A DNA stretch of 41,579 bases from Candidatus Gastranaerophilales bacterium (lineage in GTDB: Bacteria; Cyanobacteriota; Vampirovibrionia; Gastranaerophilales; Gastranaerophilaceae). The DNA is taken from NCBI GenBank assembly GCA_944322615.1, contig CALUPH010000017.1, positions 1 to 41,579 of the forward strand, given 5' to 3'. This document shows positions 8,301 to 16,256 of the stretch, in pieces. Position 1 is the first letter of the stretch. Every line of letters starts with the position of its first letter. A program made the position numbers and the translations under genes. Below the pieces are notes generated by a model. The model did no database searches, was not told the DNA's origin, and saw nothing but the letters and a program-made list of their open reading frames with translations.

Positions 8301-11300
8301 TTATATAATATTTAAATTGCAATAAGATTTTTTATATGGACAAAAACGGCAAGAAGTTTCTGTTTTGTTAGGATTAAATTTTAGTGATTTAATGTCAAAA
8401 ATTGCTTTCTTAAATTTATCTAATATTTCAATACAATTTTCCTTTGAAAGTCTTAATTCTAACGGTTTTTTATATTCTCTTGGAAAAATAAATATAGTTG
8501 AAATATCATCATAATCACAATTTAATTCTTTACATAAAAAGTGTTTATAAATTGCCATTTGGTTATAATAATCAGAATGGTTACCTTCAGGACTTATTTG
8601 TTTTTCATCTTGTCTATCGCCGGTTTTGTATTCATATATTATATATTTATTGTCTGGTAATTTATCTATTCGGTCTATTTTTCCGGTAAACAGTTCTCCG
8701 TCTATATCAAAATTGAAAGAGTGTTCTGTTTTATACAATTGTTCAACAGGCGTCATTCTTAATCTGTCATAACAGCAATCACCATCTTTATCAATATTAC
8801 ATAATACTTTTGAACCATCATTTAGCATTCTTTTAAGTTCTAATTTACTCGAAATTGGTAAAGATATTAGTGTATCATTAAATTTTTGTATAAATTGGCT
8901 TTTTGTTGGAAAGACTTTTTGCTCTATTGCCATATTTATAGCGTATTCATATGCAGCATGAATTGCTGTACCAAAATGTGCCTTATCTGCATTTCTTGTT
9001 TTTGCTTCCAATCCAAATATATTTGTGTATAAGTACTGTCTAGGGCAAGAAATATATCCATTGATTTTTGATACTGAGTACGCTTTCCCGTATATAGTGT
9101 TTTTTATATATTCGTTGAATTCTTTTTCATAGTCCCGATCACAAACCGTTAAAAATTTTATTATTTCTTCTTCATAACATTTATTTGATTTATCTATTTG
9201 TTCATATTTTTGGGGATTAATAAGTTTTATTATATTTTCTGTTGTTAATAAATCTAACGGCTCTATATCCTGACCATTATTATTTATTTTTGTATAAGAT
9301 AGATATAAAGAATGTTTTGCTCTTGTCATTGCAACATAAATTAATTTTATAAGATTTGCTTTTTTTATCTTGTTTTTCATATCATCAGAAATATTTTTTC
9401 CTGTAAAACTATCTTTTGATATATCATCTTCAATGCTTAATGGAATAATAGGATTTTCAAAATCATTTTTTTTCTTTATTAAGTATGGAATATACACATA
9501 TTCAAATTCCATGCCTTTTGAACCATGATAGGTTACCAATTGTATTGCATTTTGTTTAACAGGTGGTTTATCTGTATAAATTTTAACATCTGCATTCATT
9601 GTATCTTCAATATATTTTATAAAGAATTCAAAGCTGCAAGGTTTTTCGATATCTGAGAAACTTTCTGCCAATTCAACAAGCTTTTTGATTCCTGATATAT
9701 TTTCGCTTCTGTTTATTGGATTATTAAAATAATATTCAAAGATGCCTGTTTTATTACCTATTGCAAGAATTGTATCTTTTAAATTCATTGTTTGTTTGAT
9801 ATCTTTTAATTCATCATAGGTGTTAATAAATTTTTCAAGTCTTTCAGGATTAGAAAATTTAATAGTTTTCTCTTTATTTCTGATTTTTGTTTTATATAAA
9901 TATCCATTATTTTTATATTCTCTTATACAATCAATAAAAGTATTATATGAATTCTTTTGTGTATATATAAATTCATAATCATTTTCGTTTATATTAAAAG
10001 GTTTTGATAAAATCATTTTAAAGAAAGAATCATTATAAAAACTTGAGTTTGCTAAAAATTGCATGTATAAAAACATAATAATAAATGATTGAACATCGAA
10101 TAAATTCTTACCCTTTGCTGTTTCATATGGAATATTTGCTGATTGTAATAAATTTCCATATTGAGTTAACTCGTCGTTAGTTCTTGTTAAAATAGCAATT
10201 TCAGATAGTTTCTTTTCTCCTGTTTTTTCATCTCTAGGACAATTCGGTGAATTAATCAATTCCTTTATTTCTTCAATTATATGTACTTTCTCTTGAAGAG
10301 CGTCTCTGTATATAAGGCATCTGACATCCTTATTTTTATTTGATAAATCTTTATTTGAAGCTATTAATTCTTTTGAAATATTGTAACTTTTAAAATATTG
10401 ATCTTTTTCAAGACTTATATCATCTTGCAATATTATTTGTCTTGCTACATTGAGTATTTTCTCTGTTGAACGCATATTCTTTTTAAAACAAATTACATCA
10501 TTTTCTTTTACATTTAATTTAATAATGAAATTTTTTACAGAATCTAATCTGGCACCTTGGAAGGTATATATGATTTGGTCATCATCGCCTACAACAAAAA
10601 TATTTTTCTTATTCATATTATTTGCAAGATTAAATAATATTTCATTTTGGGCTATATTTGTATCTTGATATTCATCGGCTATTATATAGTCATAATTTGA
10701 TGCAATTTTTTTTGTAAAAGTCTCATTATTTTCAAATTCATCAAGAACTAAAGATATCATATCTCCAAAATCAAGGAAATTCTTTTTTTGCATTTTTGAT
10801 TTGTATAGTTCATACAGTTCCCAAACTTCTTCTGCTTGTGCAACTTTCTTTTCTGCTTCAAGCAATGATGATGTTTTTTGTGGATATCTGTTTGTATGTT
10901 GTTGCCAGTATTCTGTTCTTTTTATTACTAATGGCTGCCAGTCCGGATTATTCTTTATGTTATCAAAATATTTATCTTTATTTAGTCTGTATTTTTTTAT
11001 TTCTTCTATACGTTCTAATATTTTATCTATAAAATGATAAGGTCCGTTTTTTTCTGTTGTAAAGGTTGTCGGTTCTTTTTCATCTTTATGTTTTGTGATT
11101 CTCTCATCTATACATTCTTTCATAAATGTTGTTTTTAATGTATCGGTTATAATCTTAATATTATTAATACCAAAAATATCCGGATTATTTTGTATTACAT
11201 CAAGGCAAAAACTGTGATATGTATATATATTTATATTTGTATTTACCTGACCTAATGCTTTTTCAAGACCTTTTTTCATCTCTGATGCGGCTGTCTCTGA

Positions 11301-11474
11301 AAAAGTTAAACATAAAATCTTATCTGGTGATATGCCGGATTCTATCATTTCTTTAATTCTCTGAGATATTGTAAATGTTTTTCCTGTCCCGGGGCCTGCT
11401 AATATAAGAAATGCACCTTCTCTTTTATAAGTATCTATTGCGTTTTGTTGTTCTTTATTCGCTTTTTGTACCAT
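8301..11474 (-). CDS. UvrD/PcrA-like superfamily 1 helicase fused to a RecB-type nuclease
   Basis: Single polypeptide of 1057 aa. The helicase part carries Walker A AGPGTGKT (26-33), the DEYQDTN Walker B/motif II, a VGDDDQIIYTFQGA motif III, a YHGSKGMEFEYV motif V region and AMTRAKHSLYLSY (motif VI). The C-terminal 250 residues form a PD-(D/E)XK domain of RecB/AddB type: DRIDKL followed by IIYEYKTG gives the D and ExK residues. Cysteines resembling the AddB iron-sulfur clasp frame it (ISCPRQ upstream; SCRFCPY and SYC near the C-terminus). The likely role is DNA end resection and repair, as in AdnAB/AddAB, although related helicase-nucleases also occur in phage defence. The ATG has AAGGA eight bases upstream. 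The gene stands alone between ilvD and an accessory region. Confidence 0.88.
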   Translation of the reverse strand: MVQKANKEQQNAIDTYKREGAFLILAGPGTGKTFTISQRIKEMIESGISPDKILCLTFSETAASEMKKGLEKALGQVNTNINIYTYHSFCLDVIQNNPDIFGINNIKIITDTLKTTFMKECIDERITKHKDEKEPTTFTTEKNGPYHFIDKILERIEEIKKYRLNKDKYFDNIKNNPDWQPLVIKRTEYWQQHTNRYPQKTSSLLEAEKKVAQAEEVWELYELYKSKMQKKNFLDFGDMISLVLDEFENNETFTKKIASNYDYIIADEYQDTNIAQNEILFNLANNMNKKNIFVVGDDDQIIYTFQGARLDSVKNFIIKLNVKENDVICFKKNMRSTEKILNVARQIILQDDISLEKDQYFKSYNISKELIASNKDLSNKNKDVRCLIYRDALQEKVHIIEEIKELINSPNCPRDEKTGEKKLSEIAILTRTNDELTQYGNLLQSANIPYETAKGKNLFDVQSFIIMFLYMQFLANSSFYNDSFFKMILSKPFNINENDYEFIYTQKNSYNTFIDCIREYKNNGYLYKTKIRNKEKTIKFSNPERLEKFINTYDELKDIKQTMNLKDTILAIGNKTGIFEYYFNNPINRSENISGIKKLVELAESFSDIEKPCSFEFFIKYIEDTMNADVKIYTDKPPVKQNAIQLVTYHGSKGMEFEYVYIPYLIKKKNDFENPIIPLSIEDDISKDSFTGKNISDDMKNKIKKANLIKLIYVAMTRAKHSLYLSYTKINNNGQDIEPLDLLTTENIIKLINPQKYEQIDKSNKCYEEEIIKFLTVCDRDYEKEFNEYIKNTIYGKAYSVSKINGYISCPRQYLYTNIFGLEAKTRNADKAHFGTAIHAAYEYAINMAIEQKVFPTKSQFIQKFNDTLISLPISSKLELKRMLNDGSKVLCNIDKDGDCCYDRLRMTPVEQLYKTEHSFNFDIDGELFTGKIDRIDKLPDNKYIIYEYKTGDRQDEKQISPEGNHSDYYNQMAIYKHFLCKELNCDYDDISTIFIFPREYKKPLELRLSKENCIEILDKFKKAIFDIKSLKFNPNKTETSCRFCPYKKSYCNLNII

Positions 11475-11712
11475 TGACTTTTCCTTCTTTTGTTTGAGAA
11501 ATGTTTGTTTTTTTATTATACAATATTGATGTTTTTGTTTCTTATATTAAATCTTTTATTAATATAAATAAATGATGTGTCATCTGTGGTTATATATTAG
11601 TTCTTTTAATAAAACATACTAAAAGCATAAATACCAGTTTATTTGTGCAAAAAATTGTATAACCGTTTTTGGCATAGTTCTTCTTTATAATATAAAATAA
11701 GGAGGTGAAAAT
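11475..11712. promoter_or_regulatory. Divergent promoter region between the helicase and a small-protein gene
   Basis: There is no gene here. A minus-strand TATAAT at 11520-11515 could be the -10 of the helicase gene; its -35 is poor. A plus-strand TATAAT at 11686-11691 lies ten bases before a strong AAGGAGGTG SD (about 11699-11706), so the small-protein transcript would have a very short leader; no good -35 is visible at 17 bp. The rest is AT-rich with no stable hairpin recognised. Confidence 0.4.
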
Positions 11713-11865
11713 ATGTCGAAAATCATTACAACTAACCATAAAGTTATTAATGTATTTGGAATTAAGATTTGTGATATTTGGGAAGATTACATAGAAAGAA
11801 GGTTAATAAAATATGATCTTCAAATAAGTGATTTTAATATAGAAGAAAAGGAAGATGATAATTGA
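11713..11865 (+). CDS. Small hypothetical protein, 50 aa
   Basis: A short gene with ATG at 11713 and TGA at 11863-11865, supported by a near-perfect SD (AAGGAGGTG, about 6 bp spacing) and a TATAAT at 11686. The product is not recognised. It has a positive or neutral N-terminal half with a WEDYIERRL patch (residues 23-31) that could be an amphipathic helix, and a strongly acidic tail ending EEKEDDN. There is no signal peptide or membrane segment. A small protein with its own strong SD beside a nuclease region could be a regulator or antitoxin-like partner, but nothing in the sequence proves that. Confidence 0.6.
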   Translation: MSKIITTNHKVINVFGIKICDIWEDYIERRLIKYDLQISDFNIEEKEDDN

Positions 11866-12094
11866 ACTTTAGAAAATATTAATTAAAAGTTAAGGATTTT
11901 ATGAATTTGTTTCTTTTATATAGTATATGTTAAGAGTATATTTGTATATATTTTTTAACTCTAGAAATTCTATAAATTAATAATTTATAAATAAAAATGC
12001 TAGAATATCTTGGCGTTGTTTTTTTAATATATAACCAAAGTTGTCGTGCGAGAGTTTATATTTAATTATGTACAAAAAAAAGGAAGGAGTTATT
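11866..12094. other. Intergenic AT-rich stretch
   Basis: 229 bases between two small genes. It holds only AT-rich sequence, with the SD of the next gene (AAGGAAGGAG, about 12080-12089) at its end. I see no RNA gene, strong terminator or clear promoter. Confidence 0.5.
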
Positions 12095-12280
12095 ATGTCA
12101 ATTTTATTCGTACAAGAAAGAAATGGATTGGTATATGTATATGGAGAAAATAATATCCAATTATTTTCAAGATGTGGTGAACTATATGGTTATACGTCTT
12201 CATCCGTGACTATAAAAAGCGGAAACCTGTTGCATATTTATAATGAAAAAGGTACTCAAATAGGTTCGCGTCCTTGTTAA
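12095..12280 (+). CDS. Small hypothetical beta-rich protein, 61 aa
   Basis: The ATG at 12095 is chosen because AAGGAAGGAG lies just upstream; an upstream in-frame TTG at 12041 has no SD and would add 18 unlikely residues. The sequence alternates beta-strand-like segments. Two related halves are visible: VYVYGENNIQLFSRCG and LLHIYNEKGTQIGSRPC share the pattern hydrophobic-Y-x-E-x-x-x-Q-x-x-S/G-R-x-C. This suggests an internal duplication with one cysteine per half (the last residue is Cys). No signal peptide or known family is recognised. It could be a free-standing blade-like module or the partner of another protein. It precedes the TPR gene and is separated from it by a hairpin. Confidence 0.6.
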   Translation: MSILFVQERNGLVYVYGENNIQLFSRCGELYGYTSSSVTIKSGNLLHIYNEKGTQIGSRPC

Positions 12281-12296
12281 ATTATTTTAATATTGA

Positions 12297-12326
12297 AAAC
12301 ATAGCTGTATTTATACAGCTATGTTT
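12297..12326 (+). terminator. Hairpin after the 61-aa gene, possible terminator
   Basis: AAACATAGCTGTA pairs perfectly over 13 bp with TACAGCTATGTTT around a TTTA loop. The following T run is only three bases, so termination may be weak or the hairpin may instead be an mRNA stability element in front of the TPR gene, which starts at 12345. Confidence 0.6.
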
Positions 12327-12344
12327 AACTAGAAGGAATTTACT

Positions 12345-13232
12345 ATGCGTGATGAACATTTCTACACCAGAAGCATGAAACTTAATCCAAAAAATTTAGC
12401 AGAATATTATATAGGAAGAGCCGATTTTTATTGTTTGGAAAAAGACTATGATAAAGCATACAGCGATTTTTGTGAGGCTATTAAACTCGGAGTTGATGTT
12501 TCACGGAATTATAATTATAAAGTTTGTCTTGATTATATTGAGGCTGAGAAAAAGATTGAAATATTAACTGCAAAAATTCATAAAAATCCTGAAAGTGATT
12601 TTTTGTATTATAAAAGAAGTCGATTTTATTTGTTAAAGAATAAAATTAAAGAGGCATTTAATGATGTTGTAAAAATGATTCAGATAAATCCTAGTGTTGA
12701 AAATATATACTTACTTAATGAAGTTTGTGACAAGATAAAGGAATATAATGTAAATAATGCAACCAAAATTGCGAATAAGAAACAATTAATTGAAGCATAT
12801 AAGCTAAGAATAAATTATGCTGAAGAGCAAATATTACTCAGGAAAAAAGAAGATTATTGGCAATATAAAGCAGAACGTGATCTTGACGAAATTTTGAAGC
12901 TCACAAAAGATAAAGCTTTAGCTTTATATTTACGAGTTAATTTTTATGAAAATATTAATAAGATCGGGAATGCAATTTTATACTGTAAAAAAGTTGTTGA
13001 ACTTTCAAAATCACAAAAAAATAAGACATTGACATATTTGTATGCAACAAAACTAATTGCATTATATGCAAATGAAGAAAAATATGATAAAGCAATGCAA
13101 ATAGCTTTACAATATCAGGAAAAACCTGTTTCTGAAGAATTAAAGAAAGGATTAAAATATATAAATAAATTTGCTTCAATGCAGGTAGATGTATTAAGAA
13201 AAAATATAAGAACATCATTAAAAAGGGATTAA
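12345..13232 (+). CDS. Tetratricopeptide-repeat-like protein
   Basis: 295 residues, mostly helical and lysine-rich. TPR-like units are visible: AEYYIGRADFYCLEKDYDKAY near residues 19-39 with the next helix ending in DFCEAIKLG, a second around 87-113 (YYKRSRFYLLKNKIKEAF), and a weaker one near 190-265. There is no signal peptide or membrane segment, so it is probably a cytoplasmic scaffold that binds another protein. An AAGGAA SD precedes the ATG. The HTH gene follows after 24 nt and is probably co-transcribed. Its target is unknown; the nearby regulator and nuclease genes are candidates only by position. Confidence 0.75.
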   Translation: MRDEHFYTRSMKLNPKNLAEYYIGRADFYCLEKDYDKAYSDFCEAIKLGVDVSRNYNYKVCLDYIEAEKKIEILTAKIHKNPESDFLYYKRSRFYLLKNKIKEAFNDVVKMIQINPSVENIYLLNEVCDKIKEYNVNNATKIANKKQLIEAYKLRINYAEEQILLRKKEDYWQYKAERDLDEILKLTKDKALALYLRVNFYENINKIGNAILYCKKVVELSKSQKNKTLTYLYATKLIALYANEEKYDKAMQIALQYQEKPVSEELKKGLKYINKFASMQVDVLRKNIRTSLKRD

Positions 13233-13256
13233 AAATAAGAAATAGAGGGATCAAAA

Positions 13257-13622
13257 GTGAAAAATAAATTAGACAAGATAAGATATTCGAGAATGTCAGA
13301 TTTATTGCAACTAATACACATAATGATGGCAGAACCGAAAGGTGTAAGTCTTGATGATATAATGGATGAATTTAATGTTTCCAGACGAACAGCAGAAAGG
13401 ATGCGTGATGCCGTTATAAGCATACTGCCACAGGTAGATGTTGTAAATATTCAGGGGAAAGTAAAACGCTGGGGTTTTGTTAATTATTCAATGAAAGAAA
13501 TTGTTAGATTTACTGATAAAGAAATTTTGATAATGGAAGTAATTAAACATAATATTAAAAATGCTATTTTTACTGAAATTGATTCAATTATAGATAAAAT
13601 GAAAATCCTAAGAGAAAAATAA
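13257..13622 (+). CDS. Solo helix-turn-helix protein resembling the N-terminus of WYL regulators
   Basis: 121 residues with a winged-HTH segment at about 14-62 (VSLDDIMDEFNVSRRTAERMR is the core). It resembles the DNA-binding part of DeoR/WYL-domain regulators, and the sequence continues into the linker (FTDKEILIMEVI) that normally leads into the WYL domain, but the frame stops at 13622. Full-length relatives have about 320 aa. Only 59 bp separate the stop from the next promoter and start, so no WYL remnant fits downstream: it is a genuine short form or a deletion derivative. Start is GTG at 13257 with AGAGGGA upstream; ATG at 13293 is an alternative that would keep the HTH. It probably regulates the adjacent nuclease or TPR genes (inference). 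Confidence 0.72.
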   Translation: MKNKLDKIRYSRMSDLLQLIHIMMAEPKGVSLDDIMDEFNVSRRTAERMRDAVISILPQVDVVNIQGKVKRWGFVNYSMKEIVRFTDKEILIMEVIKHNIKNAIFTEIDSIIDKMKILREK

Positions 13623-13649
13623 ATGATAATTTAATATTTCTAAACTAAT

Positions 13650-13678
13650 TTGTATTTTTCTAGGTGGAATATTATAAT
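13650..13678 (+). promoter_or_regulatory. Sigma70-type promoter of the nuclease gene
   Basis: TTGTAT at 13650-13655 and a perfect TATAAT at 13673-13678, separated by 17 bp. Transcription would begin near 13685, which rules out a TTG start at 13681 for the nuclease gene and favours the ATG at 13702. One TATTTCTAAA copy lies just upstream at 13635-13644. Confidence 0.65.
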
Positions 13679-13701
13679 CATTGAGAATTATGGGGGTTGG
13701 T

Positions 13702-15351
13702 ATGTCAGTTAAGATTAACAAAGAAGATAATGCTGCAATAGAAAGTTTGAAGAATTTTATTTGTAATAATGTGGAATTAAGTAAGTTAGAAGAAAAGTAT
13801 AAAAAATTTAATATATTTGATTGCTTAGGGGTAAATAAACAAGAACTTAAACATTCAAATTTTTTGGCTTGGCTTTTTAATCCAAGATTAAACCAAGGGA
13901 TAGGTGATTTTTTTGTTAAAGAATTTTTAAAGAATGTATTAATAAATGATCAAAATCCACCTAGTAAAAACAAACCATCTGTTTTTGATATTGATTGTTT
14001 TGATATGACAGATATTGAAGTTATAAGAGAATATAAAAATATTGATATTTTTATACTTGATGAAAAAAATAAATTTTTATGTGTAATTGAGAATAAAATA
14101 TATTCAAAAGAAAATAATAATCAATGCCAAAATTATCACAAAGCTATAGAAGAAAAAGAAAAATTCAAAGAATATAAAAAGTTGTATGTATATTTAAAGC
14201 CAACTTTAGATGATGATATTAGCGATAAGAGTTTTATTCCTATTGAATATAAAGAAATAATTAATATTTTGTCTAATATAATATCAAGAAAAATGGTAAA
14301 TCAGAATTTACTAATTGTTTTACAAGATTATAAAGATTTGTTAAATCGTGATATTTTAAAAGATGAGGACAAAAAGAAATTATGTTCAGAAATATATAAA
14401 AAACATAAAAATTCTATTAAACTTTTAAATAATATTTGTATCAATAATGAAGAGTTGCAAACGAAAATTTGTGATAAAATACATAAAAAAATTAAAGAAA
14501 AAGGATTTATAATATTTAAAGAAAAAAATAAAAGATGGATTAATTTCACGCATAATTCTCTAAGAAAATACGAAAAATATTTCAGTTTTGTTATTAATAA
14601 TGATACGAAAAAAAATTTTATTGTTGATATCCGTTTTAAAGTTGATAATGAAGTTTCAGCCGAATTAAAAAATATTTATAAAAATTGTAGAACAAAAGAA
14701 AATGTAATAAATAAAATTATAGATGAAGATACAAATGAAAAAGAAAACTATTTGTATTATGAGGGAAAAATAGAAGAGAAACTTAATAAAATTGATGAAT
14801 ATCTTTCAGAAGAAAAAATAAAAGATATAAAAATCGTTTTAGAAAAAAAATATCCTAATATTAAAGAGCAAAATAGAAGTCAAGAAGTTAAAGGGTCATT
14901 TGAACACAGAAAAGTTACAGATAAAGAAGATATTAGTGATTACGTCAAAGAAATATACAGAAAAGTATATAAAAATCATAAACAAGCAATTGATATTATA
15001 ATAGATAATATTAATATAAATGATTTACAATATGCTCTTTCCAGATTCTTAATAGAATATTTGGAATCAATAGATTATAAGATAGAAAAGTATAATACAC
15101 GAAATATTAGTTTCCGAAGAAAAAGTAATTCTGAAATTTGTTTTTATATAGTAAATAATACAAATAAGGAAAATAATGGTGATATTAAAATTAGGCAGAA
15201 TAATAACAAATGGGAAGATATCTTGACTAAAGACGATTTCAAAACTCTTCCGGAGGAATTTGAATATAATGATTGTGAAATTCCTGATACTTGTAAAGAA
15301 AAAATAAAAAAGATTTTGAATAATTATTTGAGTAAATATAAAAACTTATAA
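13702..15351 (+). CDS. PD-(D/E)XK nuclease-family protein (PDDEXK_4-like)
   Basis: Very Lys/Asn/Ile-rich protein of 549 aa. The N-terminal domain matches the PDDEXK_4-type signature: HSNFLAWLFNP near residue 51, then Asp115 in NIDIFI, and Glu130-x-Lys132 in VIENKIYSKE, followed by the Q-x-x-x-Y segment seen in this family. These residues form a plausible D...ExK metal-dependent nuclease centre. The C-terminal 350 residues are helical and not recognised. ATG at 13702 is favoured because a GGGGG patch lies five bases upstream and the promoter at 13650-13678 leaves a short leader; ATG at 13690 is possible. Base composition is more AT-biased than the flanking housekeeping genes, in keeping with transfer. 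Members of this family often sit in defence islands; the function here is unproven. Confidence 0.78.
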   Translation: MSVKINKEDNAAIESLKNFICNNVELSKLEEKYKKFNIFDCLGVNKQELKHSNFLAWLFNPRLNQGIGDFFVKEFLKNVLINDQNPPSKNKPSVFDIDCFDMTDIEVIREYKNIDIFILDEKNKFLCVIENKIYSKENNNQCQNYHKAIEEKEKFKEYKKLYVYLKPTLDDDISDKSFIPIEYKEIINILSNIISRKMVNQNLLIVLQDYKDLLNRDILKDEDKKKLCSEIYKKHKNSIKLLNNICINNEELQTKICDKIHKKIKEKGFIIFKEKNKRWINFTHNSLRKYEKYFSFVINNDTKKNFIVDIRFKVDNEVSAELKNIYKNCRTKENVINKIIDEDTNEKENYLYYEGKIEEKLNKIDEYLSEEKIKDIKIVLEKKYPNIKEQNRSQEVKGSFEHRKVTDKEDISDYVKEIYRKVYKNHKQAIDIIIDNININDLQYALSRFLIEYLESIDYKIEKYNTRNISFRRKSNSEICFYIVNNTNKENNGDIKIRQNNNKWEDILTKDDFKTLPEEFEYNDCEIPDTCKEKIKKILNNYLSKYKNL

Positions 15352-15367
15352 GGTTTAAGTTTGTAAG

Positions 15368-15397
15368 TATTTCTAAAAATAGATATATATTTCTAAA
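15368..15397 (+). repeat. Two direct TATTTCTAAA repeats downstream of the nuclease gene
   Basis: TATTTCTAAA occurs at 15368-15377 and 15388-15397, ten bases apart, and a third identical copy lies upstream of the same gene at 13635-13644. They could be operator half-sites, remnants of insertion, or chance in AT-rich DNA. Confidence 0.4.
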
Positions 15398-15439
15398 TAC
15401 CCCGTCAAAAATAAATAAAAAATAGGTAAATATTAGTGT

Positions 15440-15467
15440 TTTACATAGTAATCATATTTGTTATAAT
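15440..15467 (+). promoter_or_regulatory. Sigma70-type promoter of the cooC-like/folD operon
   Basis: TTTACA at 15440-15445 and TATAAT at 15462-15467, 16 bp apart. The predicted transcription start is about 15474, downstream of the in-frame ATG at 15468, so the true start of the ATPase must be the next ATG at 15498. Confidence 0.65.
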
Positions 15468-15497
15468 ATGACTATAAATAAGCTTTGGGAGATTTTA

Positions 15498-16256
15498 ATG
15501 ACTGTATCAATAGCAATTACGGGAAAGAGCGGGAGTGGTAAAACTACAGTAGTAAAAGCATTATGGCAAGTGCTTCGACAGAAACATCCTGATAAAACAA
15601 TTCTGCTATTTGATAATGACTTAACTGCTGAACTTGGTCATAGCTTTGGTAAAGATATAAGACAAACAATATATGGTATAAGAAGTGGTAAGCATGAATA
15701 TAAAACAGGTATTCCTGAAGATATGACAAAACAGGAATATATAGAATGGGCGCTTGAGGATATTCTTGAACCGTTAGATGATAATACGGATATTATTGTA
15801 TCATGGCTAGTAGGTTCAAAAGATTGTAGATGCCCTATAACAAAACAGATTAATGATGCATTAGTGAAATTAATTTCACGTTATGATTATGTTATTTTTG
15901 ATTGTGAATTTGATTTGAAATATTTGCATCAACTTGTTGATATTCCTATTAATGTTACGTTGGTAATTGCAAGACCGAATGAAGCTTCAATTCATTTAGC
16001 AAAAAGGATTGAAGAATATAGTGCTAAATATGCCGCAGGTGAACAACTTGGCGTAATTTTAAACAAAGTGAATAAACAAGAAATAGAACCATTGCTTCAG
16101 TTGCTTCAAAAGTATGATTTGACGACACTAGGTACAATTCCAAAAGATGATACATTAAAGGAAAATAGAGTTTCAAAAGAGTCAAAAATTGTAGAAAAAG
16201 CAATGGATGAACTATATTACAGATTAAATATTCCGCAAAGTGAGGAAATACAATGA
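15498..16256 (+). CDS. CooC-type nickel-insertion/metallocenter-assembly ATPase
   Basis: P-loop ATPase of the MinD/SIMIBI class, 252 aa. The deviant Walker A GKSGSGKTT (residues 9-17) keeps the signature lysine Lys10. Cys110-Arg-Cys112 matches the CxC motif that binds metal at the dimer interface of CooC (Cys112/Cys114 in the carbon monoxide dehydrogenase maturation factor). A DCEFD segment stands where CooC has its D-x-E-A-G switch II, so that switch is altered. The ATG at 15498 has TGGGAG upstream. The stop overlaps the folD start (ATGA). CooC proteins mature Ni-containing CODH or acetyl-CoA synthase; neither is in the window. The client enzyme is unknown, but coupling to folD points to one-carbon metabolism (inference). 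Confidence 0.72.
   Translation: MTVSIAITGKSGSGKTTVVKALWQVLRQKHPDKTILLFDNDLTAELGHSFGKDIRQTIYGIRSGKHEYKTGIPEDMTKQEYIEWALEDILEPLDDNTDIIVSWLVGSKDCRCPITKQINDALVKLISRYDYVIFDCEFDLKYLHQLVDIPINVTLVIARPNEASIHLAKRIEEYSAKYAAGEQLGVILNKVNKQEIEPLLQLLQKYDLTTLGTIPKDDTLKENRVSKESKIVEKAMDELYYRLNIPQSEEIQ

Noticed and set aside
10450-11037. Plus-strand ORFs opposite the helicase
   Set aside because: Shadow frames antisense to a conserved helicase with intact motifs; no ribosome sites.
12041-12094. N-terminal extension of the 61-aa protein from TTG 12041
   Set aside because: The SD AAGGAAGGAG lies inside this stretch and directly before ATG 12095.
13623-13701. Frameshifted WYL domain after the HTH gene
   Set aside because: Only 79 bp to the next coding start, and it contains a promoter; no WYL-like residues in other frames.
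15352-15397. Start of a CRISPR array (repeated TATTTCTAAA)
   Set aside because: Only two tandem 10-bp copies with a 10-bp gap; repeats and spacers are far too short, and no cas genes are present.
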